A DNA stretch of 51,033 bases from JBHJGS01 sp050331575 (GTDB lineage Bacteria; Pseudomonadota; Alphaproteobacteria; Sphingomonadales; Rhodothalassiaceae). Position 1 is the first letter of the stretch. Each line of letters begins with the position of its first letter. The position numbers were made by a program, and so were the translations under genes. The notes beneath the pieces are model-generated. The model searched no databases, was not told the DNA's origin, and was given only the letters and a program-made list of their open reading frames with translations. The DNA is taken from positions 1-51,033 of the forward strand of contig JBHJGS010000004.1 in assembly GCA_050331575.1 (NCBI GenBank). The letters run 5' to 3'. Shown here piece after piece: positions 25,480 through 32,868 of this stretch.

Positions 25480-25728
25480 ATGAGCGATACCGCAAAACTG
25501 TTCAGAAACGGCAACAGCCAGGCCGTCCGCCTGCCCAAGGCCTATCGGTTCGAGGGCCAGGCGGTGCGCATCAGTCGCCTGGGCCGCGGCGTGCTGCTGG
25601 AACCGCTGGAAGCAGAGGCCGATCCATGGGCGGGACCCCGCGAGGCGATCGGACAGGTTTCTGCGGACTTCATGGAGCAGCGTGAGCAACCCCCGATGCC
25701 GCCGGATCGCGATCCAGGCTTCAACTGA
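25480..25728 (+). CDS. vapB: VapB-type antitoxin (AbrB/MazE-like DNA-binding)
   Basis: An 82-residue antitoxin. The first ~45 residues form a swapped-hairpin AbrB domain (KLFRNGNSQAVRLPKAYRFE), used for operator binding and dimerisation; the tail, rich in E, P and R, should wrap the toxin. It starts at ATG 25480, as the upstream in-frame codons are unrelated. Its stop TGA overlaps the CTG that appears to begin the toxin (CTGA). Such operons are usually self-repressed by the antitoxin-toxin complex. Confidence 0.88.
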   Translation: MSDTAKLFRNGNSQAVRLPKAYRFEGQAVRISRLGRGVLLEPLEAEADPWAGPREAIGQVSADFMEQREQPPMPPDRDPGFN

Positions 25729-26123
25729 GCTATCTGCTGGATACGGACATTTTGAGCCTTGTCTTGAAGGGGCGTGAACCCATTGTTGCCGGCAGAATGG
25801 AACGAGCCGGGGTCGACGCGCTGAGCGTCAGCATTGTCAGCCGGTTCGAGATGCTCTATGGCGCCGTTTCTTCAAGCGCCCCCGACCGCAACAGCACCTG
25901 GGTGCTGCGCTTCCTCTCTGCGTTCCAATGCCTTCATTTCAATCACTCCGATGCGCTCCATGCCGTCGACATCTGCGCGGCGCTGCGGCAGGTCGGGACC
26001 CCGATCGGGCCCTACGACACGCTGATCGCCGGGCAGGCCCGCGCCCGTGGGCTGACCTTGGTGAGCCGCAATCTGAAGGAGTTCGGCCGCGTGCCCGGCC
26101 TCTTGCTGCAGGACTGGCGCTAG
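25725..26123 (+). CDS. vapC: VapC-type PIN-domain ribonuclease toxin, apparent CTG start
   Basis: A 132-residue PIN nuclease. The essential acidic residues are seen as YLLDTDIL at the N-terminus, Glu in VSRFEMLYGA and Asp in IGPYDTLIAGQA; LTLVSRNLKEFGRVPGL is the usual end of these toxins. The frame between the vapB end and 25752 contains no ATG, GTG or TTG, and beginning at TTG 25752 would remove the first catalytic Asp pair. CTG 25725, overlapping the vapB stop as CTGA where related operons have ATGA, is therefore the likely start, unless the toxin is inactive. Confidence 0.8.
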   Translation: MSYLLDTDILSLVLKGREPIVAGRMERAGVDALSVSIVSRFEMLYGAVSSSAPDRNSTWVLRFLSAFQCLHFNHSDALHAVDICAALRQVGTPIGPYDTLIAGQARARGLTLVSRNLKEFGRVPGLLLQDWR

Positions 26124-26172
26124 GGCCCGGCCCGATCACTTCGGCTAGAGCATGAAGTTGCTCGCCCCATTG

Positions 26173-26199
26173 TAAGGCGGTGCGGTCCGCTACGCCTTA
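26173..26199. terminator. hairpin between convergent vapC and VOC genes
   Basis: TAAGGCG (26173-26179) pairs perfectly with CGCCTTA (26193-26199), with an inner GCGG/CCGC stem. It overlaps the stop codon of the VOC gene. There is no T-run, so rho-independent termination is uncertain. Just upstream, CTAGAGCATGAAG (from 26145) resembles one arm of the intergenic palindromes. Confidence 0.35.
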
Positions 26200-26562
26200 G
26201 CGATCCTCCGCAAACACAAGGCGGTAGCCGTTGAGGTCGCGGATGCACAGGTCGTGCAGCCCATAGGCCTGATCTTCGGGGCCCCATTCAAACGGCAGAC
26301 GATCGCGCAGCGTATTCGCCAGTGCTGTGACATTGTCGGTGAAGAGGTAAATGAGACCTGAAAAGCGCGGGAGGGGTTCGTCGGGCAGGGGGGCGGAGAA
26401 GAACCACAGCCGCGCGTCCCCTCGGCTTATCTCAGCCCACACAAGCGCGCCGGCTTCTTCCCACCCGCCGGCTTGTTCGCACCCGAAATGATCGGCATAA
26501 AAGCGCACCGCGGCGGTGACATCGGGTACGTAGAGCGAGGGCGTGACAGCAGCGCGATCCAT
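26197..26562 (-). CDS. VOC-family (glyoxalase/bleomycin-resistance fold) protein
   Basis: A 121-residue single VOC protein with paired beta-alpha-beta-beta-beta modules: TPSLYVPDVTAAVRFYADHF at the start and YGLHDLCIRDLNGYRLVFAE at the end. The conserved His and Glu positions of metal-using VOC enzymes are partly present, but the sequence looks closer to the generic bleomycin-resistance-like group than to glyoxalase I or methylmalonyl-CoA epimerase. It begins eight bases after pccB and is probably co-transcribed with it. The function is not assigned. Confidence 0.8.
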   Translation of the reverse strand: MDRAAVTPSLYVPDVTAAVRFYADHFGCEQAGGWEEAGALVWAEISRGDARLWFFSAPLPDEPLPRFSGLIYLFTDNVTALANTLRDRLPFEWGPEDQAYGLHDLCIRDLNGYRLVFAEDR

Positions 26563-26569
26563 GGCCGGC

Positions 26570-28102
26570 TCACAGCGGAATATTGTCGTGCTTCTTCCAC
26601 GGCCGTTGTTCAGTCTTGTCCTTCAAGATTTTCAGGGCGCGGATCAGGCGGGGACGGGTGTTGTGCGGCTGGATCACCTCGTCGATGAAGCCGCGGCGGG
26701 CGGCAACGAAGGGGTTGGCGAACAGATCCTCATAGTCCTGGGTGCGCTGGACCAGCTTTTCCGGATCATCGCGTTCGTTGCGATAGAGGATCTCCACCGC
26801 CCCCTTGGCGCCCATCACCGCCACCTGGGCCGTGGGCCAAGCATAATTATAGTCTGATTTCAGATGCTTCGATGCCATCACCACATAGGCGCCGCCATAG
26901 GCCTTGCGCGTGATCACGGTCAGTTTGGGCACCGTTGCCTCGCCATAGGCAAACAGCAGCTTCGAGCCATGCTTGATGATGCCGCCATATTCCTGGGCAA
27001 CCCCGGGCAGAAAGCCCGGCACGTCCACAAAGGTGATGATCGGGATGTTGAAGCAGTCGCAAAAGCGCACGAACCGCGCCGCCTTGCGGCTGGAGTCGAT
27101 GTCCAGGCAGCCGGCCAGCACCATCGGCTGATTGGCCACGATGCCGACGGGATGGCCGTCCATGCGGGCAAAGCCGATGATGATATTGCGCGCATGCGCC
27201 GGCTGGATTTCGTAGAAGTCGCCTTCATCGACCACCTTCTCGATGATCTCGTGCATGTCGTAGGGCTTGTTGGGATTGGCCGGCACCACATTGTCCAAGC
27301 TGCGCTCGGGCCGGTTGGCCTGGTCAAATGGTGGCAGGAAGGGCGGTTTGGCCCGATTATTGGCGGGCAAGAAGTCGACCAGACGGCGCACCTCCATCAG
27401 CGCCTCGATATCATTGTCGAAGGCGCGGTCGGCGACGGAGGATTTGGTGGTGTGGGTGATCGCCCCGCCCAATTCCTCCTGGGTGACCACCTCATTCGTC
27501 ACGGTCTTCACCACGTCAGGACCGGTGACGAACATGTAGGAGCTGTTCTTCACCATGAAGGTGAAATCGGTCATGGCCGGGGAATAGACCGCGCCGCCGG
27601 CGCACGGGCCCATAATCACCGAGATCTGCGGCACCACGCCGGAGGCTTCGATATTGCGCTGGAACACCTCGCCATAGCCCGCCAGGCTGTTGACGCCTTC
27701 CTGGATGCGCGCGCCGCCGCTGTCGTTCAAGCCAATCACCGGAGCCCCGGCCTTCATGGCCATGTCCATGATCTTGCAGATCTTCTGGCCGTACGTCTCC
27801 GACAGGGAGCCACCAAACACGGTGAAATCTTGGGAAAAGACGAAGACCAGCCGGCCATTGATCAAGCCGGAGCCGGTGACCACGCCGTCCCCGGGAAATT
27901 TCTTGTCCGCCATACCGAAATCGGTGCAGCGATGCTCGACGAACATGTCATATTCTTCGAACGACCCGTCATCAAGCAGCACCCGGATCCGCTCGCGCGC
28001 GGTCAGCTTGCCGCGGTCGTGCTGGGCATCGATCCGCTTCTGCCCGCCGCCCTGGCGCGCGGTCGCCCGGCGCTTCTCCAACTCGTCGATAATGTGTTGC
28101 AT
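26570..28102 (-). CDS. pccB: propionyl-CoA carboxylase beta subunit
   Basis: A 510-residue carboxyltransferase subunit that passes carboxyl from biotin to propionyl-CoA, giving methylmalonyl-CoA. The crotonase-like repeats show GLNDSGGARIQEGV and the oxyanion-hole GPCAGGAVYSPAMTDF in the first half, and FVDVPGFLPGVAQEYGGIIK and ITRKAYGGAYVVM in the second. Length and motifs match PccB rather than AccD or geranyl-CoA carboxylase. The biotin-carrying alpha subunit is not in the window. With the adenosyltransferase near 9 kb, it suggests the methylmalonyl-CoA route. Confidence 0.93.
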   Translation of the reverse strand: MQHIIDELEKRRATARQGGGQKRIDAQHDRGKLTARERIRVLLDDGSFEEYDMFVEHRCTDFGMADKKFPGDGVVTGSGLINGRLVFVFSQDFTVFGGSLSETYGQKICKIMDMAMKAGAPVIGLNDSGGARIQEGVNSLAGYGEVFQRNIEASGVVPQISVIMGPCAGGAVYSPAMTDFTFMVKNSSYMFVTGPDVVKTVTNEVVTQEELGGAITHTTKSSVADRAFDNDIEALMEVRRLVDFLPANNRAKPPFLPPFDQANRPERSLDNVVPANPNKPYDMHEIIEKVVDEGDFYEIQPAHARNIIIGFARMDGHPVGIVANQPMVLAGCLDIDSSRKAARFVRFCDCFNIPIITFVDVPGFLPGVAQEYGGIIKHGSKLLFAYGEATVPKLTVITRKAYGGAYVVMASKHLKSDYNYAWPTAQVAVMGAKGAVEILYRNERDDPEKLVQRTQDYEDLFANPFVAARRGFIDEVIQPHNTRPRLIRALKILKDKTEQRPWKKHDNIPL

Positions 28103-28179
28103 CGTCTGCCCCTTGAGATTGACCGCCGGAAGGCCGTTAAGTCGGTCTTAGCGGGCAGAAGGGGCGATGCCTAGGGGAG

Positions 28180-29139
28180 TCAGGACGATGGATGACCGCC
28201 AATACTATGCAGAAGCGGCAAAACTATGACCTCAGGGCGACTGATTCCGTCGCTTGGGAGAATCGGGAAATGATACACTAACCACAAAAAGTGCTCCCAG
28301 GTTCGCGTCGTGGCCCGCTTCCGCCCTGCCTGACGATCATCAACGGCCCGCGTGGTTTTCGCTATATATTCGGAAAACACGAACGCAATCCGCAGGAAAC
28401 GCCGTCGAAGAACCATCTCAATTGTGCGAATGTCGAACTGACCATCGCGCACACCGAAAGCAATCTGATTAAGATGATCCAGATAACGGTCCAAAATTTC
28501 GCTTAGCGTTTCGCCATACCGGCCTGTTGCATACAGATCTTTGTGAAGACTGCGTAACTGCAATTTCATAAAATTGATTGGAATGGGATCTTCTAGAAGA
28601 ATTTTATGTTTTTCGCGAATATGTAATACCATCGCCGTGAGCTGAACACGAATGCTGTCCAGTCCATCATCATACAATTGATATTGTATGGCCTGTAACG
28701 TGAATGACTCACGTCGGGATTTTTCGTTTTCGTACGTGGTAAACATCCAGCCGAATGCGGCCAGATAAGCACCGGTCAGCAGCGCTGTTGTACGAACCGC
28801 ATCCGAAGATTGCAGGGCTGCTCGGGCCTTGCTGTCCGTACCTAATAGGGTGGCCGTGCACGCTGCTGCTGCGCCTAGAACGAGCGCTAACAGAAGGGCT
28901 TTCCGCCAGAGTCTGATTTCCGGCTTGATCGGCTCTTCCATGAGCCCAAACCAGGCGTACATGCTCCGGCGGGGGAAGAATATGTCGACGAGATACCAAG
29001 CTATGAGGGTATTAATCAGACCATGGGCTACCCACCCCTCCCACAGGATGATCAGTCCAAATTCGTCTGCAAGCCAAAGAAGCAATATAGTCGTTGCGGC
29101 CCACGCAGCGAGAGTGCCAATATCGAAATCTAAGGACAT
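28180..29139 (-). CDS. membrane protein with cytoplasmic tail, unknown function
   Basis: A 319-residue protein with four hydrophobic segments in its first ~150 residues (around residues 8-28, 36-52, 78-100 and 116-134) and a long soluble C-terminal part rich in R, L and I. Local sequence is clearly AT-richer than neighbours (for example around 28560-28700), and codon use differs, suggesting later acquisition. ATG 29139 is preferred; a GTG at 29166 would add nine residues. Neither has a good ribosome site. I do not recognise the family; DUF4760-like membrane proteins are a possible comparison. Confidence 0.6.
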   Translation of the reverse strand: MSLDFDIGTLAAWAATTILLLWLADEFGLIILWEGWVAHGLINTLIAWYLVDIFFPRRSMYAWFGLMEEPIKPEIRLWRKALLLALVLGAAAACTATLLGTDSKARAALQSSDAVRTTALLTGAYLAAFGWMFTTYENEKSRRESFTLQAIQYQLYDDGLDSIRVQLTAMVLHIREKHKILLEDPIPINFMKLQLRSLHKDLYATGRYGETLSEILDRYLDHLNQIAFGVRDGQFDIRTIEMVLRRRFLRIAFVFSEYIAKTTRAVDDRQAGRKRATTRTWEHFLWLVYHFPILPSDGISRPEVIVLPLLHSIGGHPSS

Positions 29140-29256
29140 TTTGAAGCGTGCTTCGGGCGTTGGCACCCAAGAGCCTAGATGACTTCCTTGTCTTCAAACC
29201 GCATCACGCGTCCTCTCATGTCACGCCACACCGCCGTATATAGCGCATCCGCCAGT

Positions 29257-29277
29257 GGGCGACAAGCGTGGTCGCCC
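29257..29277. terminator. hairpin downstream of the ATP12-family gene
   Basis: A GGGCGAC/GTCGCCC stem with a 7-base loop lies 10 bases past the ATP12 stop on the minus strand. There is no T-run. It would end the long minus-strand run before the unrelated membrane gene. Confidence 0.3.
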
Positions 29278-29286
29278 CTGAGGCAT

Positions 29287-29988
29287 TCAGCGAGCCTCAT
29301 TCGCCAGCCCCAGAAAGCGCTGGGTATCGGCCAAGTCTTTGGCGATCGCGTCCAGGCGCGTCTTGGCTTCGGCGTCCCAGCCCCAGTGCTCGGCCTGGAA
29401 CATCTCATCCAGATGCGCCAGGGCATGGGCTTCGGCCGCATCCAGCCGGGCCTGGCTCAGCGCCAGCGCCAGCACGAAGGACCGGGTCAATTCGCACGCC
29501 TGCAGAAAGCCGGTCAGCTGAAACGGCGCCAAGGCCCCGGCATGGGCGCGGGCTGCACGGACCAGGTCCGGTGCCTGGGCCACCGGCATGATCCCGACCG
29601 TCTGGGTGAAGGCATGGCCCAGACGGCCCTCCGCCCAGGCCAGGTGGGCATCCCACGCGGCGGCCTGGCGCGCGCGCAGATCCTCCGGATGGTCCGCGCG
29701 GTAGCACAGCAGTTCGCCCTCGATGAAGGCCGCGGCGTGCTCAGCCATGGCGGCGCGCTCCTGGCCCACCCGGTCGATCGCGGTATTGGCCGAGCGGGTC
29801 AGCGGCATGCGGGCAGGGTCGACCGCGTCTGAAACAGCCTGCCATTCCGCGGCCACGGCCTCGGCCAGTCGACGCCCGGGCAAGGTCAGCGCCGCCTTCA
29901 TCGGCGTTTTGACAGGTCGGCCGTCGAGCAGAATCTGCCAGCCGTTCGGGCTCTCACCCAAGTCCACCTGAGACCAGAAGCGCCTCAT
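29287..29988 (-). CDS. ATP12-family F1-ATPase assembly chaperone
   Basis: A 233-residue protein of the ATP12 family, which in mitochondria binds the F1 alpha subunit before ring assembly; the family occurs in alphaproteobacteria and eukaryotes. Motifs include LLDGRPVKTPMKAALTLP, EWQAVSDAVDPARMPLTRSA, YRADHPEDLRARQAAAWD and the C-terminal helical part with ELTRSFVLALAL. It overlaps the upstream membrane-protein gene by four bases (ATGA), so the two are translationally coupled. Confidence 0.92.
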   Translation of the reverse strand: MRRFWSQVDLGESPNGWQILLDGRPVKTPMKAALTLPGRRLAEAVAAEWQAVSDAVDPARMPLTRSANTAIDRVGQERAAMAEHAAAFIEGELLCYRADHPEDLRARQAAAWDAHLAWAEGRLGHAFTQTVGIMPVAQAPDLVRAARAHAGALAPFQLTGFLQACELTRSFVLALALSQARLDAAEAHALAHLDEMFQAEHWGWDAEAKTRLDAIAKDLADTQRFLGLANEAR

Positions 29989-30455
29989 TCGCTGTCGGGA
30001 TCGCGCTTCTTGGTGTTGCGAACTGCTGCCCGGCGGGCGGCCCGAGCGCGCACGCGCGCGCTGGCGGCGCGCTTTTCTGCACTGGCACTGGCACTGTCGC
30101 TGTCAAAGCCGAAGCCGATATGATCGACCACTTGCGGATCTTCACGCAGGGGCGTGCGGTTTAACAGCTTCTCGCCCAGCCATGTGATGCGGAACGCGGC
30201 GAGGAAATACAGGGCCGCCAGCACCAGTACCGTCAACAAAATCGCAAAGGTCCAAGCGCCGACTTCGCCCTGATCCAGAAAACGGCCCTGAAAGGCGAAC
30301 ACGATGCCGGCGCAGAAAGCCGAGACCGCGGCCAGGATCAGCAATAGCCAGAAACCTTCGCGCGGATCCTCTTGGCCGATTCGCCCGCGCTTCGCATCGG
30401 AGATCTGCTTGGCCCGCACCGCCCATTCCGGCAATGGCTCTTGTTTTTTCGGCAT
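29985..30455 (-). CDS. small membrane protein upstream of ATP12 gene, unknown function
   Basis: A 156-residue protein with a polar N-terminus (MPKKQEPLPEWAVRAKQISD), two membrane helices at about residues 35-55 and 66-88, and a long basic tail dominated by A and R (AEKRAASARVRARAARRAAV). The tail should face the cytoplasm. It lies between the HAD hydrolase (nine bases) and ATP12 (four-base overlap). The position suggests a link to membrane or ATP synthase assembly, but that is only inferred. Confidence 0.75.
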   Translation of the reverse strand: MPKKQEPLPEWAVRAKQISDAKRGRIGQEDPREGFWLLLILAAVSAFCAGIVFAFQGRFLDQGEVGAWTFAILLTVLVLAALYFLAAFRITWLGEKLLNRTPLREDPQVVDHIGFGFDSDSASASAEKRAASARVRARAARRAAVRNTKKRDPDSE

Positions 30456-30464
30456 AACGCACCC

Positions 30465-31127
30465 TCACACATGCTCATCGATCAAGGCGGCAAGGGCGGC
30501 ACTGTCCTCGGCGACCCCTGCCGCGCCATGATCTTGCAAAACATGGGCGCCGTGATAGCCCCATGCAACGCCCAGGCCGACAGCGCCGGCAGCGTGCGCC
30601 ATGGCCATGTCATAGGCCGTGTCGCCGATCATCACGCAGGTCTCCGGCGTGCCGCCAGCCTCGGCAATGGCGGCGCGCAGCATCGCCGGGTGCGGTTTGG
30701 ATGGGTGGGTGTCCGCGGTCTGCAGGGTCACGAACAGGGAGGCCAGCCCATGGTGGGCCAGAACGGCCTCCAGCCCACGGCGGGACTTGCCGGTGGCCAC
30801 CCCCAAAAGCCGGCCGCTGCCGTCCAGGTGGCCCAGCAGTTCGCGGATGCCCGGATAAAGCACGTCTTCCAGGGCGCCGGCGGCGCGCAACGCCAGATAG
30901 GCGGCCTTGAAGCGCTGGCCAAGCTCGGTTTGGTCGGCAAGGGTCAACTCGGGGCTCAACGCCGCCAGGGCCTCCGGCACGGACAAACCGACAATATGGC
31001 GGATCGCGCTGGCAGGCGGGGCAGACAGCCCGGTCTCCTCATAGGCGCGGGTCATCGCGGCGATGATGCGCGCTTGGCTGTCCACCAGCGTGCCGTCGCA
31101 GTCAAACATCACCAGCGGCAGGCTCAT
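30465..31127 (-). CDS. HAD-superfamily phosphatase (phosphoglycolate phosphatase-like)
   Basis: A 220-residue HAD subfamily IA hydrolase. Motif I is FDCDGTLVDS with nucleophile and acid Asp; a helical cap follows (residues 15-85), motif II/III Lys is in GVATGKSRRGL, and motif IV is MIGDTAYDMAMAHAAGA. Phosphoglycolate phosphatase and related small-molecule phosphatases share this pattern; the substrate is not certain. It overlaps rluC by ATGA and belongs to the crcB-rluC-HAD run. Confidence 0.9.
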   Translation of the reverse strand: MSLPLVMFDCDGTLVDSQARIIAAMTRAYEETGLSAPPASAIRHIVGLSVPEALAALSPELTLADQTELGQRFKAAYLALRAAGALEDVLYPGIRELLGHLDGSGRLLGVATGKSRRGLEAVLAHHGLASLFVTLQTADTHPSKPHPAMLRAAIAEAGGTPETCVMIGDTAYDMAMAHAAGAVGLGVAWGYHGAHVLQDHGAAGVAEDSAALAALIDEHV

Positions 31128-32098
31128 AAGAGCTCCTCGAACGGATCGTCAGTCAAGGACGGGTCCCACCCGAAGGTTTCCCAGCTCGCCGTCATATGCT
31201 CCGGCAGCGGCGCAGTGACATCCAATATCCCGCCGGCGGGATGATCCAGCCGGAGGCGACGGGCGTGCAGGTGCAGCTTCTTGGAGATCACCCCGCCCAG
31301 AAACGCATCCTCGCCGCCATATTTTCCGTCGCCGATGATCGGATGGCCGATCGCCGCCAGATGTGCGCGCAATTGGTGGGTGCGGCCGGTGACCGGCTTC
31401 AAGGCAAGCCAGGCGGCCCGCTGCGCGGCCTTGTCCTGGACCGAATACAGCGTCACCGCCGGCTTGCCGTCCCGGGCCACCATCATCTTCTCCCCGCCGC
31501 GGCCGGGCTGCTTGTCCAGCCGCAGATCGATCTTGCCCTGGGCCGGGCTTGGCACCCGCTTGACCAGCGCCCAATACAGCTTGTGCGTGGTGCGCGCCTT
31601 GAAGCTTTTGGCAAGCGCGGCCGCGGCATTGGCCGTCCGCCCCAGCACCAACAGGCCGGAGGTATCCTTGTCCAACCGGTGTACCAGTTTGGGCCGCGAC
31701 GGCGCCTCGAAGGTCAGGGCGTCGAGCATGGCATCCAGATGCCTGGACAGTCCGGACCCGCCTTGCACCGCCAGACCCGGGGGCTTGTTCAAGACGATGA
31801 CATGCGCGTCCTTGTACAGCACGGCCGCGCGCAGCCGCTGCGCCTCGGCCTCCGGCACAGCCTGGTGCGGCGGCTGGGCTTTTTCTTCCTGGTCCGGCAA
31901 GGGCGGCACGCGGACGGTTTGGCCGGCCGCCACCCGGTCGCCCGGCTTCACGCGCTTGCCGTCCAGCCGCACCTGGCCCGTGCGCATCAGCTTTGAGACG
32001 ACGCCGAAGCTGAGCTGCGGGAAGTGCCGCTTGAACCAGCGGTCCAGGCGCAGACCGTCCTCATCCGCAGCGACCCGCCGCTGGTCGACGCCGCTCAT
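31124..32098 (-). CDS. rluC: 23S rRNA pseudouridine synthase, RluC/RluD type
   Basis: A 324-residue RNA-modifying enzyme. Residues about 10-75 form an S4 RNA-binding domain (LRLDRWFKRHFPQLSFGVVS) and the catalytic domain follows with the nucleophilic Asp in HRLDKDTSGLLVLGR and later LKPVTGRTHQLRAHLA and GHPIIGDGKYGG. The start at 32098 gives the normal length and overlaps the crcB stop by ATGA; a longer open frame upstream is the shadow of crcB. RluC modifies 23S positions 955, 2504 and 2580 in E. coli; which sites are used here is inferred from family only. Confidence 0.92.
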   Translation of the reverse strand: MSGVDQRRVAADEDGLRLDRWFKRHFPQLSFGVVSKLMRTGQVRLDGKRVKPGDRVAAGQTVRVPPLPDQEEKAQPPHQAVPEAEAQRLRAAVLYKDAHVIVLNKPPGLAVQGGSGLSRHLDAMLDALTFEAPSRPKLVHRLDKDTSGLLVLGRTANAAAALAKSFKARTTHKLYWALVKRVPSPAQGKIDLRLDKQPGRGGEKMMVARDGKPAVTLYSVQDKAAQRAAWLALKPVTGRTHQLRAHLAAIGHPIIGDGKYGGEDAFLGGVISKKLHLHARRLRLDHPAGGILDVTAPLPEHMTASWETFGWDPSLTDDPFEELL

Positions 32099-32463
32099 GC
32101 CCGGCCGATCCACAGCCCGGCGAACACCGCTGCGGTGCACAGGCCGATCGAGAGCAGCGCATAAAGCGCGGCCAGCCCGGCCTGCTGGCGCTCGATCAAC
32201 AGGGCCATCTCCAACGAAAAGGCGGAAAAGGTGGTGAACCCGCCCAATACGCCGGTGGTCAGAAAGCCGCGCGTGACCGGGCCGAGATCCATTCGGGCAA
32301 CCAGCAGGCCAACCAGCAGCCCCATGATCAAGGATCCCAGAACATTCACCGTCAAGGTGCCATAGGGAAAGCTCAGCCCCACCGCACGCATCACCGCCCC
32401 CGCCACCAGATGGCGAAGCGCGGCGCCAAGGGCACCGCCAGCAGCGATGGCGGCGAGCAACAT
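32095..32463 (-). CDS. crcB: fluoride ion channel CrcB (Fluc)
   Basis: A 122-residue membrane protein with four transmembrane helices that exports fluoride as a dual-topology dimer. The signature residues are seen: GGALGAALRHL, the sodium/fluoride-lining NVLGSLIMGLLVG and GGFTTFSAFSLE with the Phe pair of the fluoride path. ATG 32463 gives a hydrophobic N-terminus; an in-frame TTG at 32508 is less likely. No fluoride riboswitch was found in the 100-base gap to the divergent feoA. It heads the minus-strand operon. Confidence 0.9.
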   Translation of the reverse strand: MLLAAIAAGGALGAALRHLVAGAVMRAVGLSFPYGTLTVNVLGSLIMGLLVGLLVARMDLGPVTRGFLTTGVLGGFTTFSAFSLEMALLIERQQAGLAALYALLSIGLCTAAVFAGLWIGRA

Positions 32464-32562
32464 GGCCTTGCCAATGGCCCAGGCAATCAACTGATTGCAA
32501 GCACCCAACCGCCTTGTGATGGGGTTGGGTGATGGGGCTGCCCTTTCAAAGCCCCGGCTGGC

Positions 32563-32868
32563 ATGTTAAAGCAACTGAAACTTAGTCGCAGCATGATCGC
32601 CAGGACCGATGCCGTGTCGACCGACTTGCCGCTTGGACAATTGGTGCCCGGCAGCCTTGCCCGGATCCGGTCGCTGGCTGCCCCATCGCCCGATATCTCC
32701 GAGGACAGCCTGGACCGCTTGAGCGAATTAGGCTTTGTGACCGGCGCGTTGGTTGAAGTTCTGCACATCGCGCCGTGGGGCGATCCCATCGCGGTGAAGG
32801 TCGACCGGCTGACCGTTGCCCTGCGGCGCCACGAGGCCGATGCGATCGCTGTCAGGTTGGTGCCATGA
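32563..32868 (+). CDS. feoA: ferrous iron transport protein A
   Basis: A small cytoplasmic SH3-like protein (101 residues from ATG 32563; 91 if ATG 32593 is used) that supports FeoB. Conserved features are LPLGQLVPGSLARI, LDRLSELGFVTGALVEVLH and GDPIAVKV. Neither start has a strong ribosome site; a GGGGCT/AGCCCC hairpin lies just before the first. The stop overlaps the feoB start (ATGA). An imperfect inverted repeat GCAACTG...AGTCGC (32571-32589) could be an iron-regulator site if the downstream ATG is real. Confidence 0.88.
   Translation: MLKQLKLSRSMIARTDAVSTDLPLGQLVPGSLARIRSLAAPSPDISEDSLDRLSELGFVTGALVEVLHIAPWGDPIAVKVDRLTVALRRHEADAIAVRLVP

Noticed and set aside
26197..26562. VOC gene next to pccB as methylmalonyl-CoA epimerase
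   Set aside because: The context is suggestive, but length and conserved segments do not match the epimerase pattern; it resembles the generic bleomycin-resistance-like group.
32487..32562. Fluoride riboswitch between crcB and feoA
   Set aside because: GGTGATGG and a GGGGCT/AGCCCC stem occur, but they lie on the feoA strand, the second helix of the fluoride aptamer is missing and no such structure is found on the crcB strand.
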